NCBI GenBank assembly: GCA_937883755.1
Contig: CAKZYA010000033.1
Location: forward strand, 1-64,000
DNA from: an uncultured Flammeovirgaceae bacterium
GTDB taxonomy: Bacteria; Bacteroidota; Bacteroidia; Cytophagales; Cyclobacteriaceae
Direction: 5' to 3'
DNA: 64,000 nt
Shown here: positions 28,027-36,720 of the stretch, piece after piece
Layout: every line of letters begins with the position of its first letter
Numbering within the stretch: position 1 is the first letter of the stretch
Notes under the pieces: generated by a model
Database searches by the model: none
What the model saw: only the letters and a program-made list of their open reading frames with translations
What the model was told of the DNA's origin: nothing
Position numbers and translations under genes: made by a program

Positions 28027-28953
28027 TTACCAAGTTCGGTTTTCCAGGTATGCATCTAGCTCTTCCCGTGACATAGGCATCTCATCAGGGTTTTCATCTA
28101 GCCAGCTCAAAAAATCTTGCTTGATGGTATCAGTCCAGCGGGTGTCAATTTCACCGGGAGTATACTTGCCTTCTCGTAGACGCATATGACCAAATTTATC
28201 GCGCAGCGCAATGAACTCCGAGTTAATCAACACTTTTTCTACCATGTGAGCCGGAATAAAAATTACCCCTTCCCGCTTAGCGAGCACCACATCACCCGGC
28301 AACACGGTAGCCCGTCCGATGCGGATGGGAGTGTTTAGTCCACCTAATGTCATATCTTTGATAAACGATGGATCCCAACCTCGCACAAAGGCATTGAAGC
28401 CCTCAATTTTCTCGAGTCCTTCCAAATCCCGCAGCGATCCGTCAAAAATGACTCCGTTACCCGACTTAGCATAAATTGAATTTCCCAGATTATCACCAAT
28501 CAGGGTTCCGTCTACGATTTTACCGTAGCCATCGGCAATGTAGACATCACCGGGTTGCAGCTCGTCAATGGGCCAAGAGTTCATTCCACCGATACGCCCA
28601 TCAGATTCTCCTTCCGCTTTTAGCACATCGGCTAAATCGGGGCGAGTGGGCATATACTGAGCAGTTAAGGCCCGACCAACAATGGGTTGATCTTCGTGGA
28701 TCATCATCCAGTTGCCTTCAAACTGATTGTGATAATCCTTGCCTCGCATACTTGCCCAAGCCTCTTCAATAGAAATATTTTTGATCCGCTCCAGAATATC
28801 TTCAGGTACTTTCGGGCGACCGTCAGGATAACGCTCACCTTCCCATTGACTGGTAAGTTTAACCATTTCATCCCGACTGAGTGTTAAGATTTGAGCGAAT
28901 AACGATTGGCTAGTAAGGCAAAAAAGTAATAAAAAAAGTAATGAATAATGCAT
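28027..28953 (-). CDS. Exported RraA/HMG-aldolase family protein, copy 2
   Basis: The 308-residue protein starts with a Sec signal peptide (MHYSLLFLLLFCLTSQSLFAQ). An extension with WEGERYPDGRPKVPEDILERIK precedes the RraA fold: MNSWPIDELQPGDVYIAD, GDNLGNSIYAKSGNGVIFDGSLRDLEG with the conserved Arg-Asp pair, and GDVVLAKREGVIFIPAH. RraA-fold aldolases such as 4-hydroxy-4-methyl-2-oxoglutarate aldolase bind a divalent metal and cleave 2-keto acids to pyruvate. The signal peptide is unusual for a fold mostly described as cytoplasmic. It stands between enolase-superfamily genes in the operon, which suggests a dehydratase/aldolase pair. Reaction inferred. Confidence 0.88.
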   Translation of the reverse strand: MHYSLLFLLLFCLTSQSLFAQILTLSRDEMVKLTSQWEGERYPDGRPKVPEDILERIKNISIEEAWASMRGKDYHNQFEGNWMMIHEDQPIVGRALTAQYMPTRPDLADVLKAEGESDGRIGGMNSWPIDELQPGDVYIADGYGKIVDGTLIGDNLGNSIYAKSGNGVIFDGSLRDLEGLEKIEGFNAFVRGWDPSFIKDMTLGGLNTPIRIGRATVLPGDVVLAKREGVIFIPAHMVEKVLINSEFIALRDKFGHMRLREGKYTPGEIDTRWTDTIKQDFLSWLDENPDEMPMSREELDAYLENRTW

Positions 28954-29035
28954 AAATGTTAGATTGTTTGGGAGTCAATTCTTGTAAAAGCGATAAGTTA
29001 AAAGAAGGATGTTGAAACTGCAAACTCGATATGGT

Positions 29036-30310
29036 TTAGGTAAAGAACGGCATATCTTCATCAGCGTACTTTTTCAGCCCTTCCTCATTGATTTCTACTC
29101 CGATGCCAGGTTTATCTGATAAGGGAATATAGCCATCTATAATCATCTCCCCATCATAATGGACTATTTCCTTGAACATAGGATTGGTGTGAAAGTAGAT
29201 TTGCCACTCCAGAATTAGGAAGTTGGGAATTGAAGCACAAACGTGAGCCGAAGCCATAGCACCTAAATAGGAGGCTACCATATGCGGAGCAAAAGGCACA
29301 TAGTAGACATTAGCCAAATTAGCGATACGCTGAGCCTCACCTAATCCACCTGCTTTTTGTAAGTCAGGCATGATAATATCTACAGCACCAATCTCTAAGA
29401 GTGGACGGAACCCATAAGCCAAGTATAGATTTTCACCCGCACAAATAGGTGTACTCGTCGATTGAGTGATGTATTTATACGCTTCAGCATTTTCAGCCGG
29501 GATGGGTTCTTCCAACCACATGAGGTTGAGTGGCTCCATTGCCTTCGCCACCCGTTTACCTGACGTCATATCGAACCGCCCATGCATATCTACGCAAATA
29601 TCTATATTTGGACCAACTGACTCCCGCACCGCTGTAATCTGATCCACCATCCGTTGTAATTCGGCAGGGCTCACCGTCCAATTGTAAGGATCATATTTAT
29701 TAGGATCATTACGATCGTCAATATCAAATTTTACGGCAGTAAAGTTGTACTCATCTACTACCTCTTTCGCTCGCTGCCCCATGATTTCGGGCTTCTCTCG
29801 ACTACTAGCAGTATCACAGTAGACCCGAATATTATCCCGGAATTTACCACCTAATAACTGGTAGACTGGTACATTAAGAGCTTTTCCGGCTAAGTCCCAC
29901 AAAGCTGATTCAATGGCAGTGAGCACTGAAATGTACATACCCGACTGTGCCCCTTCAAAGAAACCCCGTCGGCGAACATCTTCAAAAATCCGATGAACAT
30001 TTAACGGATTTTTTCCCTTAATCCGATCGCCCATCATTTTTACTAGATAGTAGGTACCCGGAGTGGCATCTACCGCCTCTCCGTGCCCCACAATATCCTG
30101 ATTACTGTAAACTTTTACGAACAAACTATGTCCGTTACGGATATAGGCGCACTTTACATCAGTAATTTGCAAATCGGAAGGAGCTGAAAACAGGTTCTGC
30201 TTTTGTACTGCAGCAAAGAGATCATTACCAAAGTTAGTCAATAGACTTAGTCCAGCAGCTGAAGCCAATCCCTTTTGAATAAATGAGCGACGGTTGAATG
30301 GTTGTTGCAT
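29036..30310 (-). CDS. Enolase-superfamily (mandelate racemase/muconate lactonizing) enzyme, Tat-type signal, copy 1
   Basis: The 424-residue protein has a Tat-type signal (NRRSFIQKG, Arg7-Arg8, then a hydrophobic AGLSLL stretch). Barrel motifs differ from copies 2 and 3: TAVKFDID, DICVDMHGRFD, MWLEEPIPAEN, ICAGENLY and FAPHMVASY, closer to galactonate-dehydratase-like members, with Asp, Glu, Glu ligands and the PH catalytic pair. So it is a separate lineage and not a product of the copy 2/3 duplication. It probably dehydrates an aldonic or uronic acid to a 2-keto-3-deoxy acid; the substrate is unknown. It lies between the two RraA-like genes. Confidence 0.9.
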   Translation of the reverse strand: MQQPFNRRSFIQKGLASAAGLSLLTNFGNDLFAAVQKQNLFSAPSDLQITDVKCAYIRNGHSLFVKVYSNQDIVGHGEAVDATPGTYYLVKMMGDRIKGKNPLNVHRIFEDVRRRGFFEGAQSGMYISVLTAIESALWDLAGKALNVPVYQLLGGKFRDNIRVYCDTASSREKPEIMGQRAKEVVDEYNFTAVKFDIDDRNDPNKYDPYNWTVSPAELQRMVDQITAVRESVGPNIDICVDMHGRFDMTSGKRVAKAMEPLNLMWLEEPIPAENAEAYKYITQSTSTPICAGENLYLAYGFRPLLEIGAVDIIMPDLQKAGGLGEAQRIANLANVYYVPFAPHMVASYLGAMASAHVCASIPNFLILEWQIYFHTNPMFKEIVHYDGEMIIDGYIPLSDKPGIGVEINEEGLKKYADEDMPFFT

Positions 30311-30325
30311 AGGTTATTGTGTTGA

Positions 30326-30415
30326 AGTGTTCAAGTATTCGTGTGTTCAGGTTTGCCTGTGTGTTCAGATAGGTTGGGACACATGAACACGTAAGCACAA
30401 TAACACTTGAACACT
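30326..30415 (-). repeat. Inverted repeat with GTGTTCA/TGAACAC units in the operon gap
   Basis: The arms AGTGTTCAAGT (30326-30336) and ACTTGAACACT (30405-30415) are perfect 11-bp complements around about 68 bp. GTGTTCA also occurs at 30343 and 30361 and TGAACAC at 30384. The gap lies between the RraA-like copy 1 and the enolase-superfamily copy 1 genes. Fold or regulator-binding use is possible; no T-tract follows. Confidence 0.6.
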
Positions 30416-30420
30416 ATCAT

Positions 30421-31368
30421 TTACCAAGTTCTCTCTTTCAGTAATTCTTGAATCTGTTCTTTGGGTACAGGTAACTGGTCAAGATTAGCCTCTAACCAGC
30501 GGGAAAAATCGGTCTCGATTTCATCCGTCCAACGAGAGTCAATTTGCCCAGCAGTGTATTTTTTCTCTCGTAACCGAAGATGGCCGAACATATCGCGCAA
30601 GCGAACAACTTCCGAGGTTTTTACGACCTTTTCGGCTAGGTGAGCCGGAATTACGGATACGCCACCATCCTTTCCTAAAATCACATCACCAGGCACAACC
30701 ATCACCGAACCTAGATTGATCGGTACATTGATGCCCATCAGTGTGGTATTTTGATCGTGATTAGGATTGTGGTGAGATGGGTGATAGCTTCTTACGAAGG
30801 ATGTAAAACTCTCGAGTTCTTCAAAACCTTCAATATCCCGGATGGCTCCGTTGTACACAATACCGTTGCCCGAATTGGCGTAAATAGCGTTCGCCAGATT
30901 ATCGCCAATAGTAGGCCCATCCTCATGAGCCCCAAATTGATCGGCTACGTATACATCACCGGGTTGTAACTCATCAATTGGCCAGGCATTCTGCCCGCGA
31001 ATCCGTCCTTCGGCGTGCCCTTTATCTAGAATAGCTTGGTATACATCAGGGCGACCGGGCATAAACATAGCGGTAAACGCTCGCCCAATTAATGTACTAT
31101 CCGGGTGAATACAGAGCCATCCTTCTTCGTACTGATGCCGAAACCCAGCGTTTTTCATGACGGCCCAGGCTTCTTCGTGGGTAACCAGCTTCATTCGCTC
31201 TAATACATCATCAGCAACTTTAGGACGCCCATCTTCAAACCGCTCACCTTTCCACTCAGGAGTATAAAGTTTCATTTGTTCAACGGAGATAGTCTGCCCC
31301 ATCGAAAATTGTAAGAGGCCAAAAAAAGCCAGTACTGTTGTTAAGCTACGTAGTAAAAAACAAGACAT
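30421..31368 (-). CDS. Exported RraA/HMG-aldolase family protein, copy 1
   Basis: The 315-residue paralogue of the other RraA-like gene has a Sec signal peptide (MSCFLLRSLTTVLAFFGLLQFSMGQ). It shares the N-terminal extension (WKGERFEDGRPKVADDVLERMK) and RraA motifs: NAWPIDELQPGDVYVAD, GDNLANAIYANSGNGIVYNGAIRDIEGF with the Arg-Asp pair, and GDVILGKDGGVSVIPAH. The two copies differ in the middle loop (this one has the SYHPSHHNPNHDQ insertion). Export is again unusual for this fold. It is the first enzyme gene after the SusC/SusD pair. Likely aldol cleavage or similar chemistry on a 2-keto acid; unproven. Confidence 0.88.
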   Translation of the reverse strand: MSCFLLRSLTTVLAFFGLLQFSMGQTISVEQMKLYTPEWKGERFEDGRPKVADDVLERMKLVTHEEAWAVMKNAGFRHQYEEGWLCIHPDSTLIGRAFTAMFMPGRPDVYQAILDKGHAEGRIRGQNAWPIDELQPGDVYVADQFGAHEDGPTIGDNLANAIYANSGNGIVYNGAIRDIEGFEELESFTSFVRSYHPSHHNPNHDQNTTLMGINVPINLGSVMVVPGDVILGKDGGVSVIPAHLAEKVVKTSEVVRLRDMFGHLRLREKKYTAGQIDSRWTDEIETDFSRWLEANLDQLPVPKEQIQELLKERTW

Positions 31369-31391
31369 AGTTTACAAGTAATTATGAAGAA

Positions 31392-31424
31392 AGACTTCCA
31401 GGACTTAATAAATCCTAGAAGTCT
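31392..31424 (-). terminator. Hairpin between susD-like and enzyme genes, possible attenuator
   Basis: AGACTTCCAGGA (31392-31403) and TCCTAGAAGTCT (31413-31424) form a 12-bp stem with one mismatch and a 9-nt loop on the transcript after susD. The downstream tract is only mildly U-rich, so partial termination that lowers enzyme expression relative to SusC/SusD is inferred rather than full termination. Confidence 0.5.
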
Positions 31425-31478
31425 GATTCACTAGGTTATTGAACATTAGTGCTTAATTTTTTTCATCTGGAATAAATG

Positions 31479-33032
31479 CTATTGTGCCACATCCCACCAT
31501 ACTCGAGTATCAAGAATATCTGGACCCATTCGGTTGATGGCTGCATTCACATTCTCAGTGTTTACATTGATTTCATCCGATGGATACGTATGTCGGCGAA
31601 TAAACTCTTCTGAAGTAAGGTCCTGACCAGGAAACGGATTCGGGTCAAGATTGGGGAAGCCACTACGTCGAAAATTAGAAAAAGCCTCTGGGCCATTTAA
31701 GAATGAAGCAATCCAGTATTGATCGTTAATCTGTTCTAGCGCAGTAGCATCATTCAGCGGATTATTATTTATGTACTCTACAATCTCTTCCTCCGGTACA
31801 GCTGAATTTGCGTCGTAAGTAACCATCTTTTCCATGTGCAAGCGAATACCGGCGTGAAAAAGCTCCTCAGCCGACGCAGATACCCACCCTCGGGAGGCAG
31901 CTTCGGCCAACAGCAAGTGATTTTGAGCAGCCGTCACCAAGTACATAGGAGCCGTTTGTTTCACTACTCTCTCCCGATCTGCCTGAGCAAATTCATAAAA
32001 GCTAGCTAAGCCAAGTGCATCGGCTGCCTGTCGGGCGGTTTCATCATTGTTACCCATGGGCATACCAATATGAACAGCCGGGTCGTTAGTGCCATTACCA
32101 TCTGGCCCAAGCGCTTGTTCGGGACCAGAAGCAGCGCCTACGTAGGTAACTGCAATTGAGCGCAATCGAGGATCATTTGTTTCCTGTAAATACGTTACAA
32201 AAGGCCCAGCCAAATAGTAGTTATTCGCCTCAGTGGCATTTAAAATACGCCCGGTTTCGTTCCGATAATTATTATCATGACGAATTACTGCATTTCCGGC
32301 GTTTGTGGTGATAACTCCGGCTTGGAAAGCTTGTTGTGCTCGTTGCTGAGCCGTTGCTGGATCAACTTTCGTAAGCCTCATACCACCGCGAAGAATCAGA
32401 GAGTTAGCATATGCTTTCCAAAGATCAATATCGCCACCGTACAGTACATCGGCGGTTTCAATCTGACCCGAGGCATTCAAGGCTGCCCCCGCTTCAGTAA
32501 GTTCATTTAAGATATCAGGGTAAACTACTTCCTGGGCATCATACACTGGATACAGTATCTGCTCAGTAAATGCTTGTCCTCCTTCAAAGTAAGGAATATC
32601 ACCATAGGTGTCTGTTAACAGCATGAAAGCATGAGCCTGAAGAATACGCGCCATATGGAGTAAATTACTACGGTCTGGGTTTTCTTCAACACGACTAATA
32701 ACATCTCGCGTATTTCGTATTACGCCACGGTAAAAGTTGACCCACATATCATCGGTAGTATTCCGATTGTCTTGATTGAAATTAGCACCAGTAAGCACTC
32801 CTGAATTAGGAGTAATAATCTGCTGGATAATTCCCATGTCATACACCAATTGAGAATTAGGGTATGACATATTAATAATGGCCTCGTTCAATTGAAATGC
32901 TGGATCAACATCAATGGCCTCGGTCTCATTAGTATTCAATTCATCGAAGCCATCATCACAAGCAAAAACCAATAGCAGTAGCACTAGAAAAAGTGGGTTT
33001 CCGCTCAAACGAAATATAGTTAGCTTATTCAT
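31479..33032 (-). CDS. SusD/RagB-family outer-membrane substrate-binding lipoprotein (catabolic locus)
   Basis: The 517-residue protein has a lipoprotein signal with Cys25 (LLLLVFACDDGFDELNTNE) and is helix-rich, as SusD-like proteins are. It matches the SusD-like_2 style: DPAFQLNEAIINMSYPNS, ARILQAHAFMLLTDTYGDIPYFE, LILRGGMRLTKVDP and the C-terminal YPSDE. It forms the lid over the SusC barrel and captures the substrate at the cell surface. It lies 11 bp downstream of the susC-like gene. The substrate of the pair is not evident, but the downstream enzymes suggest an acidic sugar or glycan product. Confidence 0.92.
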   Translation of the reverse strand: MNKLTIFRLSGNPLFLVLLLLVFACDDGFDELNTNETEAIDVDPAFQLNEAIINMSYPNSQLVYDMGIIQQIITPNSGVLTGANFNQDNRNTTDDMWVNFYRGVIRNTRDVISRVEENPDRSNLLHMARILQAHAFMLLTDTYGDIPYFEGGQAFTEQILYPVYDAQEVVYPDILNELTEAGAALNASGQIETADVLYGGDIDLWKAYANSLILRGGMRLTKVDPATAQQRAQQAFQAGVITTNAGNAVIRHDNNYRNETGRILNATEANNYYLAGPFVTYLQETNDPRLRSIAVTYVGAASGPEQALGPDGNGTNDPAVHIGMPMGNNDETARQAADALGLASFYEFAQADRERVVKQTAPMYLVTAAQNHLLLAEAASRGWVSASAEELFHAGIRLHMEKMVTYDANSAVPEEEIVEYINNNPLNDATALEQINDQYWIASFLNGPEAFSNFRRSGFPNLDPNPFPGQDLTSEEFIRRHTYPSDEINVNTENVNAAINRMGPDILDTRVWWDVAQ

Positions 33033-33043
33033 AATCAGATTTA

Positions 33044-36000
33044 CTAGAATTTAACATTTAGGTTGAAACCAAGTCCCCGGGTAGTTGGTAGCCCGGTAGA
33101 CTCTAATCCTACGAGATTATCAGAAGTGAATCCAAAAGATTCAGGGTCAATATTCGGAACCCATTTTTGGATGATAAAGACGTTGTTAGCCACAAAATTT
33201 AAGCGCACTGCCTTAGCCGGAAAGTTCTCTGGTAAAAATCTAGAGAAATCATAACCTAGACTAATCTGGCGGAGCTTCCAGTATCCTCCATCGTATACAA
33301 TGGGTTCTACAAGTTGCTGGGAACGAACTACTTCCCAGTAAGTCTGGGGGTCAGCAGCCACTGTATTAACTTCTCCTGCCTCATTAACCCCATCACCAAT
33401 CACTCCACCTTCACGACCGGGTAAAGTCATTTTATGAAGACCATGACGAGTTGCGTTAAAGTTAGTACCGGACATCATCATATTTCCTAATTTGAAATCA
33501 ATTAGGAAAGAGAAATTAATTCCTTTATAGTTGAATGAGTTAGTGATCCCACCTACCCAATTAGGTAGTGCCGAGCCGAAGTTCACCAGATTTTCGGTAC
33601 GTAGGGCTACTCCGTTATCTCCGAATACTTGGCGTCCTTGAGCGTCTCGTCGGTAACCAAAGCCAGCTAACTGGCCTATCTCCTCTCCTACAACCTGACG
33701 AAGGAAACCATTAAACACATGTCGCCCAACAGTAATAGTCTCACCAATAGAATCAGTTTGTAAGCTCAAGACTTCAGTAATATTATACATCCCATTGAAG
33801 GATATATTCCATTCAAAGTCTTGAGTACGAATGGGAACCAAGTTGACCAGAAATTCAAATCCCCGAGTTTGGCTCTCACCAGTATTGATAAGCGTATTAA
33901 CAAACCCTGAACCATCAGAAACTTGAGCAGTCACGATTTGATCAGAAGTTAGCTTCTGATACACTGCTACGTCTACTCCTACCCGGTTATCAAACATCTG
34001 CATTTCCAATCCTATCTCAGCTTCGTTGGCTCGCATCGGCCGCAAATCAGGGTTAGGTACAGTATTACCATTGATACTAGCTACTGGTTGCAGATTTCCC
34101 GCAGGATTCGCAAAAAGGTTGGCATTTACTCCGTAGAATAGCACATCTGAATAAGGTTGTACATCAGTATCACTACCCACTTCCGCGTAAGCAGCTCGTA
34201 GTTTACCAAAGTTTAACCAACCCGGTGAGGTATTAAATGATTCGGTAAATACGTAACTGGCCGACACTGATGGATAGGAAATACTGCGATTCTCCGGCGA
34301 TAATGTAGAAAACCAGTCGTTACGGAACGTTCCTGTGAGATAGAGTAGATCTTTATACGATACTTCAGCCGAAGCATATAATGAGTTAACCCCACGTTCG
34401 GCTAGGTTGTAGATAGGATTTTTTACCCGGCCATTCTGCACGGTGTACAAATCCCGAATTACAAAATCATCTACCTCTACGAAGTTACGATCGCTGCGGC
34501 GATACATCTGGTTTCCCCCTAAACTCAGGTTCACTCCAAAATCGCCAAACTCGCGGTAGGCATTTATTAAAATATCAGCATTTATTTCCCGGAAACGGCG
34601 GGCTTCCTGAGTGAATGTACCGTTTACAAAACCTTCAGGTGCAGCAGGTCGTGAGGCTTGTCCGGTAGGATAGTTGTTACCCGACTGATCCCTGGACCAA
34701 TAATCTTGACCAATCCGACCTTGTACGTACAGCCAATCGGTTATATCATATTTCAAGGCAATATTTCCAAAAACACGATCGCGGCGAATATCTTGAAATT
34801 GTTGCGCTAAAGTGAAGTACGGATTTGTTCGATTTCGGAAGCGCGAATACACAAATTCATCGCCATTTTCATTAAACTTCTTTTCATCAAGCAAATCCAG
34901 CGGCATGGTGTTCGACATATTGTAGAGCGCTACCGGAATAGTATTGTCTTGTTGGGCTACGTTCGGTGGATTCTCGTTATGTTCATTAGAGTAATTTATT
35001 GCTCCGGTTACACTTAGTTTTTTAGACAGTTCATAGTCAAAACCAAGATTAATGGTTCTTCGGGTGAAGGTATTGTTTGGCACAATACCGTTACTACTCA
35101 AATTGGATAGTGAGAGGTTAAGATTTCCATTTTCCCCACCCGCAGCAATTGAAACTGTGTTAGTTACGTTTTGACCATTTCGGAAAAATTTGTCAATACG
35201 GTCACGTTGAGCTACATAAGGTACTTCTACCCCATCAAACAATATTTGAGTCATACCCGGCTGGATACGCTCTCCAAATGACCACTGACCCGATGTAGGA
35301 TTAGGTGAAGTAGGACGAACACCATTTTCCCCTTGGCCGTATTCGTACTGGTAATCCGTAAAATCTAATGGCTGCTCGTTGGTATAGTTAAGGTTGTATG
35401 TAACTCCAATACCCTTAGACCCTTTGCCCTTTTTAGTAGTAATCATTATTACCCCGTCCTTCGCTCGGGAACCATAAAGAGCCGCCGCCGCTGCACCTTT
35501 CAAGACAGTCATGTTTTCAATATCATCCGGATTAATGCTGTTTAAACCATCACCACCGTCGGAAGTAAAGCCATTACCATTATTACCCAGCGCATTTGAA
35601 TCACCCCCACGAGGGTTGGTGCCAAAGTTGGTATTATCAATCGGAACACCGTTGATTACAATGAGCGGGTTGTTTTGACCCGATATTGACGATTGCCCTC
35701 GGATACGTATCTTAGAGGTACCGCCTGGCCCCGTTCCCAGGCTAGAAATATTTACCCCAGCAATCTTACCCTGTAGGGCATTCATGACATTAGGAGTACG
35801 GTTTACGGTAAACTCTTCAGGATCAACCGTTGAAGTAGCGTAGCCCAGCGTTCTTGAGTCTTTTTCAATACCGAGAGCCGTTACCACTACTTCTGATAGC
35901 GACTGAATATCAGGTAGCATCGCCATGTTAATGGTCGTTTGGTTACCAATAGCTACCTCTTCGGTCGTGTAACCAACTGAAGAAAAAACCAAAGTCTCAG

Positions 36001-36703
36001 CATCATCGGGGATAGTTAGTCGATAGTTACCGTCAAGGTCAGTTATGGTTCCTACTGTAGTATTTTTTACCACTACATTTACTCCGGGTAATGGATCGTC
36101 ATTTTCGTCAAGGACCTGACCTGAAATATCCCGATCTATATCTTCAATAGTACTACGCTCCCAACTTACTTTGTTGAGAGAAGGAAGCAATGAAGCAGAT
36201 GAATATACAGCATCTGTATTATCAGATTGTTTTCGAAGAGGTTGTTTACGAATTTGCTTAACTTCTTGGCTAGAATCAGATAATACAATGACGTAGGTAT
36301 AGTCATTGATTTTTTCAAAGCGAAGCTCAGTAGATTTTAAGATATACTTCAGATTAGTTTCCAAATCAGCCTCAGCATCTATTTTAGCTGATACTAACTG
36401 GTTCGCTAGTAGATGTTTTTCGTACATAAATGATATGCCGTACATCTCCCGAAGATTCTGTAGTAATTTAGTCAGTTGCGCTTGTTCTCTTGACTGGATT
36501 GGTTCATTTTTATCTGTCGTAGATACCGATTGATTAGAAGCAATCAATTGAGTGGCAGACTGCTGATCAGCACCCTGGAACGTATCCGAGGTAAGATCCT
36601 GCTGGGCGGCATTCTGCTGGGCATCCACGGTAGATAAGCTAACCCAAACCATCAAACTGAGAGTAAAAATCAGCTTTAGAAGGTTGTTACTAAACATAGC
36701 CAT
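33044..36703 (-). CDS. SusC/RagA-family TonB-linked outer-membrane protein with N-terminal STN domain
   Basis: The 1219-residue protein has a signal peptide. An STN (secretin/TonB short N-terminal) domain follows at about 75-165 (LLQNLREMYGISFMYEKHLL...YTYVIV), then a carboxypeptidase-regulatory-like domain (ISGQVLDENDDPLPGVNVVVKNT), the TonB plug (VVTALGIEKD...VMNALQGKIAGVNIS...RIRGQSS) and the 22-strand barrel. The STN domain senses transport state and signals to a FecR anti-sigma factor, and FecR and an ECF sigma gene lie immediately upstream, so the locus has trans-envelope signalling. It imports an oligomeric substrate with SusD and TonB energy. Confidence 0.94.
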   Translation of the reverse strand: MAMFSNNLLKLIFTLSLMVWVSLSTVDAQQNAAQQDLTSDTFQGADQQSATQLIASNQSVSTTDKNEPIQSREQAQLTKLLQNLREMYGISFMYEKHLLANQLVSAKIDAEADLETNLKYILKSTELRFEKINDYTYVIVLSDSSQEVKQIRKQPLRKQSDNTDAVYSSASLLPSLNKVSWERSTIEDIDRDISGQVLDENDDPLPGVNVVVKNTTVGTITDLDGNYRLTIPDDAETLVFSSVGYTTEEVAIGNQTTINMAMLPDIQSLSEVVVTALGIEKDSRTLGYATSTVDPEEFTVNRTPNVMNALQGKIAGVNISSLGTGPGGTSKIRIRGQSSISGQNNPLIVINGVPIDNTNFGTNPRGGDSNALGNNGNGFTSDGGDGLNSINPDDIENMTVLKGAAAAALYGSRAKDGVIMITTKKGKGSKGIGVTYNLNYTNEQPLDFTDYQYEYGQGENGVRPTSPNPTSGQWSFGERIQPGMTQILFDGVEVPYVAQRDRIDKFFRNGQNVTNTVSIAAGGENGNLNLSLSNLSSNGIVPNNTFTRRTINLGFDYELSKKLSVTGAINYSNEHNENPPNVAQQDNTIPVALYNMSNTMPLDLLDEKKFNENGDEFVYSRFRNRTNPYFTLAQQFQDIRRDRVFGNIALKYDITDWLYVQGRIGQDYWSRDQSGNNYPTGQASRPAAPEGFVNGTFTQEARRFREINADILINAYREFGDFGVNLSLGGNQMYRRSDRNFVEVDDFVIRDLYTVQNGRVKNPIYNLAERGVNSLYASAEVSYKDLLYLTGTFRNDWFSTLSPENRSISYPSVSASYVFTESFNTSPGWLNFGKLRAAYAEVGSDTDVQPYSDVLFYGVNANLFANPAGNLQPVASINGNTVPNPDLRPMRANEAEIGLEMQMFDNRVGVDVAVYQKLTSDQIVTAQVSDGSGFVNTLINTGESQTRGFEFLVNLVPIRTQDFEWNISFNGMYNITEVLSLQTDSIGETITVGRHVFNGFLRQVVGEEIGQLAGFGYRRDAQGRQVFGDNGVALRTENLVNFGSALPNWVGGITNSFNYKGINFSFLIDFKLGNMMMSGTNFNATRHGLHKMTLPGREGGVIGDGVNEAGEVNTVAADPQTYWEVVRSQQLVEPIVYDGGYWKLRQISLGYDFSRFLPENFPAKAVRLNFVANNVFIIQKWVPNIDPESFGFTSDNLVGLESTGLPTTRGLGFNLNVKF

Positions 36704-36720
36704 GGGGTTTAGAGTAAAAA

